From positions 1 to 5,129 of the forward strand of contig JAJTBL010000148.1 in NCBI GenBank assembly GCA_021286925.1: 5,129 nt of DNA. The letters are read 5' to 3'. Of the stretch, positions 1-4,777 are shown one piece after another (position 1 is the stretch's first letter; each line of letters opens with the position of its first letter). Source of the DNA: Spirochaetia bacterium. Lineage in GTDB: Bacteria > Spirochaetota > Spirochaetia > Treponematales > Rectinemataceae. The position numbers were made by a program, and so were the translations under genes. Below the pieces are notes generated by a model. That model did no database searches and had not been told where the DNA came from. It worked only from the letters and a program-made list of their open reading frames with translations.

Positions 1-288
1 CAGACTGGATATGATGAGAGCCCCGAGAACCGAAGGCACGGTTATGATGAGTGTATTCAGCACATAGCGCGACATGCCGACCTTGTTCCAGACTTCTGCG
101 AAATTGCTGAATACCCAGTGTTTTGGAGGAGCCCACATCAGAGGGCTTTGCATGAGTTCATCCATGGATTTCATGGATGTAAAGAGCGCTATCAGAATGG
201 GGATGAGCCAGACGACAACAATGATGGTTCCGAAAAGATAAAAGGAAGCTTTATAGAGAATCTTGACCGGTGTTCGCATCGATTTCAT
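1..288 (-). CDS. ABC sugar transporter permease, MalG-like (CUT1), 5' part only
   Basis: This is the second inner-membrane permease subunit of a carbohydrate ABC importer. Only the first 96 codons are present; the frame is open to the window edge. Seen: a short basic N-terminus (MKSMRTPVKILYKAS), a first membrane helix at about residues 17-37, then a periplasmic stretch with 'SMKSMDELMQSPLMWAPPKHWVFSNFAEVW'-like spacing (residues 38-68), and the beginning of the core membrane domain ('YVLNTLIIT', about 74-82). A 'S-K---E-----P--W-P-----NF--VW' pattern after helix 1 is typical of MalG-type CUT1 permeases. The ATG at 288 is 6 nt after the upstream permease stop. An AGAGG ribosome site overlaps the end of that gene, so the two are almost certainly co-transcribed and translationally coupled. 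The EAA loop that contacts the ATPase would lie outside the window. Substrate cannot be read from this fragment. Confidence 0.9.
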   Translation of the reverse strand, partial: MKSMRTPVKILYKASFYLFGTIIVVVWLIPILIALFTSMKSMDELMQSPLMWAPPKHWVFSNFAEVWNKVGMSRYVLNTLIITVPSVLGALIISSL

Positions 289-294
289 GGCTGG

Positions 295-1182
295 CTACCT
301 CTGTACTTCGTTCTTCAGGGTGCTGTTGATGTACACCACGATGAAGCTGAAGGTGATGATAAACTGGATTACTGCGATGGCAGAGCCGTATCCATAGTCC
401 TGGTAATGGAATGCAGATGAATACATATAGCTTGCCAGAACTTCCGCCGCCCGAGCCTTGGTATTGGTCATGACATACACGATGTCGAAGGCTCTGAGAG
501 AATCGATAACCGAAATTGTCATCGCGATGATAGTGGCAGGTGTCAGCAGGGGGATGATGATGTGCCGGAATCGCTGCCCCCAGCTGGCGCCGTCAATCAT
601 CGAAGCTTCAACAAGCTCATCGGGAATGTTTTTAAGGCCGGCGAGGTACAAGATCATGACATAGGGCACTTGCCGCCAGACACCGACAAAAACAAGCGCA
701 AAGGTCATGTACCGCTTGTCGCCAAGCCATTGCTTGGCTGCCGATTCCCAGCCTATCGAGCGGAGAAGGGTGTTCAGCGCTCCAAAGTCAGGGTGATAAA
801 TCCAGGTCCAGATAGTTCCGATAACGGCAAATGACAGAGTCATCGGTATATAGAAGAGGGTCTTGTAGAGACGAGCCCCTTTGTAGTCTTGGTTGAAGAG
901 CATTGCGATGCCAAGTCCCAGCGGGATCGGCAAGGCAACAAAAAAAACGAGCCAGATAAGGTTATTGTAAAGCGCCAGGTGAAACTGGCTGTCCTGGAAC
1001 AGCCTGATAAAGTTGCCGAGGCCGATAAATTTTTTCTGGCCGTACATAATAGTGTCCCGTGATGTCAGGCTGAACAGCATGCTCTGAAATACCGGCAGAA
1101 TGACCCAGATAAGGTACATGGTGAGGGGTAATGCCAGAAACATCCAGGGCAGCAACGAAGTCTTGGAAATTTTGGTTTTCAT
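295..1182 (-). CDS. ABC sugar transporter permease, MalF-like (CUT1)
   Basis: This is the first inner-membrane permease of the sugar importer, 295 aa. Six membrane helices can be placed at about residues 10-34, 72-96, 106-129, 160-181, 212-236 and 265-287. The cytoplasmic EAA loop that docks on the ATPase is clear at about 192-212: E-A-S-M-I-D-G, then nine residues later 'IIIPLL', matching the family pattern EAA---G---------I-LP. Length is normal for CUT1 permeases without the large extra periplasmic loop of enteric MalF. I chose the ATG at 1182 because it has a GAGAGG ribosome site 4 nt upstream and begins with the usual short basic tail (MKTKISKTS). An in-frame ATG at 1248 would add 22 residues encoded by a stem-loop and T-rich tract, so it is rejected. 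It lies downstream of the binding-protein gene and just upstream of the MalG-like gene. Sugar specificity is not readable from sequence. Confidence 0.93.
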   Translation of the reverse strand: MKTKISKTSLLPWMFLALPLTMYLIWVILPVFQSMLFSLTSRDTIMYGQKKFIGLGNFIRLFQDSQFHLALYNNLIWLVFFVALPIPLGLGIAMLFNQDYKGARLYKTLFYIPMTLSFAVIGTIWTWIYHPDFGALNTLLRSIGWESAAKQWLGDKRYMTFALVFVGVWRQVPYVMILYLAGLKNIPDELVEASMIDGASWGQRFRHIIIPLLTPATIIAMTISVIDSLRAFDIVYVMTNTKARAAEVLASYMYSSAFHYQDYGYGSAIAVIQFIITFSFIVVYINSTLKNEVQR

Positions 1183-1200
1183 GCGGCCTCTCAAAAAGCG

Positions 1201-1245
1201 AAAAAATGAAACAAAATCCGGGCTTTCCTCGTGAGAAAGCCCGGA
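1201..1245 (-). terminator. Terminator-like hairpin between binding-protein and permease genes
   Basis: On the minus strand the 11-nt arm TCCGGGCTTTC (1245-1235) is followed by a 7-nt loop and its perfect complement GAAAGCCCGGA (1227-1217), then a T-rich tract (TTTTGTTTCATTTTTT, 1216-1201). This is the form of an intrinsic terminator, although the T-tract is interrupted by G and CA. It begins 23 nt after the binding-protein stop and ends 18 nt before the permease ATG. Since the permeases have no other obvious promoter here, it is most likely a leaky terminator or 3'-end stabiliser that raises binding-protein mRNA over permease mRNA. The role is inferred; the structure is seen. Confidence 0.85.
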
Positions 1246-1268
1246 CATCTTGACTTCAGAAACCCATA

Positions 1269-2501
1269 TTATTGGGCAGCGTAAATTCTGACACGTTCTT
1301 TATCGAGGGCAGTGAGGATGGAATCCAGCTGTGCCGGGGTGCCGATGATGTCGACGATGGCGTTCATGCCTTTCGCGGCCATTTCTTCCGGAGCATCGCG
1401 GTCATAGAACTGCATAGCGGTCTTTGCGCCGAGAACCATGTCGAGTCCGCGTTTCGCTTCTTCGTTGGGAACGGCGACTTTCTTGTTGGCAGCGAGACGG
1501 CCCAGCGGTTTGCAGAACATTTCCTGAGCTTCTGCGGTTGCAAGGAAGGCGAGGAATTTTTTGGCGTTTTCCTTGTTTTTGGCATTTTTCGGGATCATGA
1601 AACCATCGGTCGGGGTGTCGACCGCATAGTCTTTCCGGCCTTCAAAGAGGGGGAACTTGAAGAAATCGATCTTGTCCTTCACATCCGCCGGAGCGACGTC
1701 TTTGATGAACTGGCCCATGAGGTACATGCCGGCTTCGCCGCGGAAGAGGACATTGGCTGCTTCTTGCCAGGAATAGCTGGCGGCGTTCTTCATGAAGTAC
1801 CCTTTGCTGGCCATTTCAGCAATGTAGTTGAAGGTTTTCTTGACTGCGGGATCGGTGTAGGCAACGGTGCCCTTGGTCAGCTTGACATGGAATTCGCCGC
1901 CGTTGACCGCGCTGTCCATGTAGTCGAACCAGCCGCCGGCAGTCCAGGTGTCTTTTGCGCCAATCGCGATCGGCGCAATGCCTGCCGCTTTCAGCTTGTC
2001 GCAAACATCATAGAATTCTTTCTGCGTGGTCGGAATGGCGAGGTTGAGCTTTTTGAAAACGTCTTTGTTGTAGTAGACAGCCCACCAGTACCAGCTCTGC
2101 GGCATAAAATAAATTTTGCCATTGTAGCTGGAAGGAGTCTTGAATGCCGACGGGAATTCACTTTCAAAGGAGCCGCCCGGGAAAACTGTGTCGATCGGCT
2201 CAAGAAGACCTTTTTCGGCAAAGGCCTGCATGCGGTAGCCAGCGAACCAGGTCACAACATCCGGAGCCTGTTTTGAGGTCAGCCAGCTGGGCAGCAGTGT
2301 CTTGAACTGCTCATGGGCTGTAGTGTTGACGGTTACCTTGATGTCCGGATTCCTTTTCTGGAATTCGGCGACAACCGTGGCAAAGACTTGTTTTGGAGCT
2401 TCATCAGACATGTAGGAATTGATGACGAGCTCGCTCGGCGCGGCAAATAGGCCTGTTCCCAGCACCATGAGTGCGGTCAGAACCAAAAGCGCTTTTTTCA
2501 T
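1269..2501 (-). CDS. Periplasmic sugar-binding protein of an ABC importer (solute-binding family 1)
   Basis: This protein captures a sugar in the periplasm and delivers it to the two permeases encoded downstream. It is 410 aa, normal for family 1 solute-binding proteins. Seen: a Sec signal peptide (K2-K3, hydrophobic 4-19, likely cleavage near A20/A21) with no lipobox cysteine, so it should be a soluble periplasmic protein rather than a lipoprotein. Family hallmarks follow: 'FQKRNPDIKVTV' (47-58), 'APDVVTWFAGYRMQAFAEKGLLEPID' (79-104), an aromatic-rich 'QSWYWWAVYYNKDVF' (135-149) that may supply sugar-stacking residues, 'LFRGEAGMYLMGQF' (252-265), and 'DTPTDGFMIPKNAKNKENAKKFLAFL' (295-320). 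I chose the ATG at 2501 because of an excellent GGGAGG site 8 nt upstream and a canonical MKK signal-peptide start. A GTG at 2543 lies in the loop of a palindrome and is rejected. The substrate is unknown; mono- or oligosaccharide is all the family supports. Confidence 0.95.
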   Translation of the reverse strand: MKKALLVLTALMVLGTGLFAAPSELVINSYMSDEAPKQVFATVVAEFQKRNPDIKVTVNTTAHEQFKTLLPSWLTSKQAPDVVTWFAGYRMQAFAEKGLLEPIDTVFPGGSFESEFPSAFKTPSSYNGKIYFMPQSWYWWAVYYNKDVFKKLNLAIPTTQKEFYDVCDKLKAAGIAPIAIGAKDTWTAGGWFDYMDSAVNGGEFHVKLTKGTVAYTDPAVKKTFNYIAEMASKGYFMKNAASYSWQEAANVLFRGEAGMYLMGQFIKDVAPADVKDKIDFFKFPLFEGRKDYAVDTPTDGFMIPKNAKNKENAKKFLAFLATAEAQEMFCKPLGRLAANKKVAVPNEEAKRGLDMVLGAKTAMQFYDRDAPEEMAAKGMNAIVDIIGTPAQLDSILTALDKERVRIYAAQ

Positions 2502-2509
2502 TGCAAAAG

Positions 2510-2515
2510 CCTCCC
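2510..2515 (-). promoter_or_regulatory. Ribosome binding site of the sugar-binding protein gene
   Basis: GGGAGG on the minus strand, 8 nt before the ATG at 2501. It decides the start in favour of the signal-peptide methionine over the upstream GTG at 2543, and its strength fits a highly expressed periplasmic protein. Confidence 0.85.
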
Positions 2516-2530
2516 TTTCGATATTGGCAT

Positions 2531-2554
2531 TTTGCTTTTCCACAGAAAAGCAAA
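2531..2554. promoter_or_regulatory. Perfect 10-bp inverted repeat in the binding-protein leader (operator or hairpin)
   Basis: TTTGCTTTTC and its exact complement GAAAAGCAAA flank the 4-nt centre CACA (TGTG on the minus strand). The symmetry is perfect over both 10-nt arms, and the nearer edge is 29 nt upstream of the binding-protein ATG. If the candidate promoter just upstream is right, the dyad sits at or immediately after the transcription start, a classic repressor position. As RNA it would form a 10-bp, A-U-rich stem with a UGUG loop at the mRNA 5' end, which could also protect the message. It has no CG centre like LacI-family operators. The role is unproven. Confidence 0.55.
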
Positions 2555-2557
2555 CTA

Positions 2558-2586
2558 ATGATAAATCCTTATATTAAAATCAGAAA
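2558..2586 (-). promoter_or_regulatory. Candidate promoter for the sugar importer operon
   Basis: On the minus strand TTTCTG (2586-2581) and TATCAT (2563-2558) are separated by 17 nt in an AT-rich stretch, predicting a start near 2551. The -10 is reasonable and the -35 is weak. An overlapping alternative -10, TATAAG (2573-2568), pairs only with TTGTCT at 14 nt or TTTTTG at 17 nt. A weak -35 would be consistent with an activator-dependent promoter, which fits the adjacent regulator gene. The exact hexamers are uncertain, but a promoter somewhere in 2555-2600 is likely. Confidence 0.35.
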
Positions 2587-2607
2587 CAGACAAAAATCAC
2601 GAAATTT

Positions 2608-2625
2608 CCGGTACTTTTGTACCAG
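2608..2625. promoter_or_regulatory. Dyad GGTAC-TTTT-GTACC upstream of the importer promoter
   Basis: Inverted half-sites GGTAC (2610-2614) and GTACC (2619-2623) flank TTTT. The centre lies about 65 bp upstream of the predicted importer start, a normal place for an activator such as the neighbouring NarL-type regulator. Alternatively, as minus-strand RNA it forms a 7-bp stem (one G-U pair) with an AAAA loop in the 3' region of the regulator transcript. No T-run follows directly, so it is a poor intrinsic terminator. Assignment to the regulator is a guess from position. Confidence 0.3.
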
Positions 2626-2666
2626 CCGGGAGCCTTGAGAATAAGCAAGGAACGCAGAACATCGGG

Positions 2667-2686
2667 CTGCCAGCGGCCGCTGTCAG
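2667..2686. repeat. Near-perfect 20-bp palindrome overlapping the response-regulator stop codon
   Basis: The inner 12 bp (CAGCGGCCGCTG, 2671-2682) are a perfect palindrome. The outer CTG/CAG arms extend it to 20 bp with a single mismatched position. It overlaps the TGA stop (2683-2685). As minus-strand RNA it can fold to an eight-position stem with one A-G mismatch and a GGCC loop. No U-tract follows, so it may stabilise the 3' end of the kinase-regulator mRNA or be incidental. Confidence 0.4.
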
Positions 2687-3357
2687 TGGTATTTTAGCTG
2701 GTTGGCAAGCTGGATGATTTCGAAGCGGTCATTGATGCCGAGTTTGGAATAGATGATGGAAACATGGTTTCTCACGGTTTGTTCGGCTATATGCAGCTTA
2801 TTCGCGATGGCTTCATTGTCCGCTCCGGTCGCGATAAGGCCGAAAATTTCCTTTTCCCGCTTTGTCAGGGTTTCGAACCATTCGAATTTTTTGCCCAGGG
2901 CTTCCGTGTTCACCGCTTCTCCGCTGAAAACCCGGTTAAAAAGCTTGGAAAGAATCTGAGGCGAAATCTGCATGACACCGCCTCTAAGCGCTCGGATAGC
3001 GGCGATCAGCTCTGTCGGGGAAATGTCTTTCAAAAGGTAGCCCGAAGCGCCGAACTGCAGGGCGTCGCGGACATAATCATCCTCGTCATAGGTTGACAGC
3101 ATGATGATCTTGATCTCGGGCATCGAAGACTTGATCTCGCGTACCGCATCGACTCCGTTCATTTCTGGCATGTAAATGTCCATCAGAATGACATCGGGAT
3201 GCAGGGTGTGGGCAAAGAGAACCGCTTTTTTGCCATTTTCCGCGATTCCGGCCACTTCGATATCGTCAGCATAGTTTTCAAGAAAGGTTTTGAGGCTTTG
3301 AGCGAAGAGGGCTTGGTCATCCACTAAAAGGACCCGGATTTTTGAGCTTTTTTCCAT
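2683..3357 (-). CDS. Two-component response regulator, NarL/FixJ (LuxR-HTH) family
   Basis: This is a cytoplasmic DNA-binding regulator of 224 aa, the family's normal length. The receiver domain covers about 1-125: acidic pair D13/D14, phospho-acceptor D60 in 'VILMDIYMPEMNG', S88/T89 in 'MLSTYD', and the conserved K110 in 'GYLLKD'. A linker leads to a C-terminal LuxR-type helix-turn-helix at about 162-221 ('LTKREKEIFGLIATGADNEAI', then 'AEQTVRNHVSIIYSKLGINDR'), with the conserved E168 and the recognition-helix TVRNHV. All key residues are present, so it should be phosphorylatable. The ATG is 2 nt after the kinase stop, with AGGAG 8 nt upstream lying inside the end of the kinase gene, so the two are translationally coupled and very likely cognate. 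The next gene downstream is the sugar importer, the likeliest target by neighbourhood only. The class is certain; the signal and regulon are not known. Confidence 0.95.
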   Translation of the reverse strand: MEKSSKIRVLLVDDQALFAQSLKTFLENYADDIEVAGIAENGKKAVLFAHTLHPDVILMDIYMPEMNGVDAVREIKSSMPEIKIIMLSTYDEDDYVRDALQFGASGYLLKDISPTELIAAIRALRGGVMQISPQILSKLFNRVFSGEAVNTEALGKKFEWFETLTKREKEIFGLIATGADNEAIANKLHIAEQTVRNHVSIIYSKLGINDRFEIIQLANQLKYH

Positions 3358-3359
3358 AG

Positions 3360-4652
3360 CTACGTCTCCTGCGGCAAGGGTATCTGGGCTGTCAGTCTGA
3401 AACCACCCTCAGGAAGGCTGTCCGCGGCCAAGGTGCCGCCCAGATTGGCAAGCCGCTCTTCCATGCCCGAAAGGCCGATACCCTTGACGATCTGTTTACT
3501 GCCAATGCCATTGTCTCGGACAACCACTTCAAGCATACTGCCTTGAATCCAGAATGTTATGAATACCTCGGTTGCCCGGCCGTGGCGCATCGCGTTCGTC
3601 AGAGCTTCCTGAATCAGGCGATAGAGCGCCATATCGATGCCAGGTCCGAATGAAAGCGGAATATTTCCTGATTCGATATGAACCTGGATACCCGTCACCT
3701 TCTCGAATACCTTTTTTATCTTGAATATGGCATTGAGCCCCTTCTCCCGTCCGACATCGCTCGAGCGCAGCGCCTTGAGGGCTTTGCGGGTTTCTACAAG
3801 CCCCTCTTTTGCCTGGGCGCGGGCTGCCAGATGCAGTTCCGAAAGCCGTTCCGGATCCCTTCCTCCCATGCTGATAGCCGCATCCATCAGCGCAATGAGG
3901 TTGGTAAACATGTAGCCTGAAATATCATGGATTTCCCGGCTGATTCGATTTCTTTCCTTGAGAATTGCTTCTTCATCGATCATTCGGGCGTACTGCTGGA
4001 GGTCCTGGTTGAATCTCGAAAGCCGATTGATGGTGGTGTCCAGATGTTCAATTGTCTTCTGGGCATCAATAAAACGATCGCTGGCGCCCCGGTAGAGGCT
4101 GGAAAGGAGGCTGACAACCGCAAGGATGGCCGCCTGCGCCAGAATCTGCACGGTTCCTGCCTGAGCTGTGTCATTTGACAGAGCAAAGCTTGTCCCCAGC
4201 GGTCTGTTGGTTTGGAATATGGTGAAGATCGCGATGAATGCCGCTGTCAGGATACTATTCAGCGGGAAAGCAAATTTGACTGATAAAAGGACCAGAAAAC
4301 CCGCATAGAGGCAGAGCCGGATAGCCATGGAAGCCGGCAGCGCGTAAGTGGCGACAATCAGGCAGAAAGCCGCAAAAAACGCCGATACCAGCATGATGCT
4401 GACATGCCGTGCCATTGCCAGAATACCCGACAGGAGGACGGCTGAAAAAAAGGACACATAGAAGGTAATGAAGAATTCGGCCGCTTTTCCCGCCGCAATC
4501 ATCGGCTCAGGCGAGTTAAGATTCCCAAATTCGATATGAAACAGGAAAAATCCGAGCATCTGGAGGCTGGCTGCGAGAACTGCAAAAAAAATCAATGTCT
4601 GCTTTTCAGGCAGAAAACGTTCATCCGGGAATAGACGCAGCGGCGAAAGCAT
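3360..4652 (-). CDS. Membrane sensor histidine kinase, HisKA_3 (NarX/DesK-like)
   Basis: This kinase is 430 aa and in the inner membrane; it autophosphorylates and passes phosphate to the regulator encoded 2 nt downstream. Six hydrophobic segments lie at about 20-40, 57-78, 83-105, 109-129, 132-146 and 168-187, with short loops and no extracytoplasmic sensor domain, so it probably senses within the membrane or through the loops. A coiled-coil-like linker (about 190-235) precedes the HisKA_3 dimerisation box 'ERNRISREIHD', with phospho-acceptor H242. The C-terminal ATPase has the N-box 'LIQEALTNAMRHG' (N353, H357), G1 'DNGIG' (380-384) and G2 'GIGLSGMEER' (391-400). All catalytic motifs are intact. 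An in-frame TAG lies 9 nt upstream of the ATG, so the start cannot be extended. Only a weak GGGA precedes it, 3 nt away. A -35/-10 pair points to a transcript starting at the ATG itself, while a short ORF with a strong ribosome site lies just upstream on the same strand. Confidence 0.94.
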   Translation of the reverse strand: MLSPLRLFPDERFLPEKQTLIFFAVLAASLQMLGFFLFHIEFGNLNSPEPMIAAGKAAEFFITFYVSFFSAVLLSGILAMARHVSIMLVSAFFAAFCLIVATYALPASMAIRLCLYAGFLVLLSVKFAFPLNSILTAAFIAIFTIFQTNRPLGTSFALSNDTAQAGTVQILAQAAILAVVSLLSSLYRGASDRFIDAQKTIEHLDTTINRLSRFNQDLQQYARMIDEEAILKERNRISREIHDISGYMFTNLIALMDAAISMGGRDPERLSELHLAARAQAKEGLVETRKALKALRSSDVGREKGLNAIFKIKKVFEKVTGIQVHIESGNIPLSFGPGIDMALYRLIQEALTNAMRHGRATEVFITFWIQGSMLEVVVRDNGIGSKQIVKGIGLSGMEERLANLGGTLAADSLPEGGFRLTAQIPLPQET

Positions 4653-4658
4653 AGTCCC

Positions 4659-4687
4659 ATACTAGGTTCTGCAGGATAATCTGTCAA
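4659..4687 (-). promoter_or_regulatory. Candidate sigma70-type promoter of the kinase gene, leaderless geometry
   Basis: On the minus strand a perfect TTGACA (4687-4682) is followed, after exactly 17 nt, by TAGTAT (4664-4659; 4 of 6 matches to TATAAT). The usual distance from -10 to start places +1 on the A of the kinase ATG (4652), which would give a leaderless mRNA. That agrees with the poor Shine-Dalgarno site before the kinase. The -35 overlaps the stop codon of the small upstream ORF. Confidence 0.5.
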
Positions 4688-4740
4688 TTGAGGCTTGGCG
4701 ACTGAGCGTTGGAGCTTTCCAGCACGCAGCAAATTGTCAT
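4684..4740 (-). CDS. Possible 18-codon leader ORF upstream of the kinase
   Basis: ATG at 4740 to TGA at 4686-4684, encoding MTICCVLESSNAQSPSLN. It is preceded by GGAGGT (4751-4746) with 5-nt spacing, and a second AGGAGGG lies at 4761-4755. This is a better ribosome site than those of the two larger genes next to it. The stop is 31 nt before the kinase ATG and the frame differs from the kinase. Codons 5-12 lie in a foldable segment (4727-4706): GCGT/ACGC and TGGA/TCCA pairs around an AAGC loop with a 2-nt bulge. A regulatory leader peptide or a small protein are possible readings. No recognisable family and no clear promoter upstream were seen. Chance occurrence is the main alternative. Confidence 0.35.
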   Translation of the reverse strand: MTICCVLESSNAQSPSLN

Positions 4741-4745
4741 GCTTT

Positions 4746-4751
4746 ACCTCC
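4746..4751 (-). promoter_or_regulatory. Strong Shine-Dalgarno site of the small leader ORF
   Basis: GGAGGT on the minus strand, 5 nt before ATG 4740, with a further AGGAGGG at 4761-4755. It serves no large ORF: the frame opened at 4740 closes after 18 codons. Its presence is the main reason for listing the leader ORF. Confidence 0.4.
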
Positions 4752-4777
4752 GAGCCCTCCTGTGATACCGTTGTACT

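Noticed and set aside
1183..1248. N-terminal extension of the MalF-like permease from ATG 1248
   Set aside because: The added codons are the terminator-like hairpin and its T-rich tract, and ATG 1182 has its own ribosome site and a normal N-terminus.
1272..2276. A 334-codon open frame on the plus strand, antisense to the sugar-binding protein gene
   Set aside because: It lies wholly opposite a convincing gene with signal peptide and family motifs. Its translation shows no recognisable domain. It stays open because the real gene avoids the TTA, CTA and TCA codons that would create antisense stops.
2485..2510. Recurring AAAAGC/GCTTTT words near the sugar-binding protein start (2485, 2491, 2505), echoing the dyad arms at 2531-2554
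   Set aside because: The first two words are in KKALL codons of the signal peptide and are expected there, so they are not good evidence for repeated operator sites.
2502..2543. N-terminal extension of the sugar-binding protein from GTG 2543
   Set aside because: The GTG is in the loop of the 24-bp dyad. The extension would place charged residues before a canonical signal peptide, and the strong GGGAGG site points to ATG 2501.
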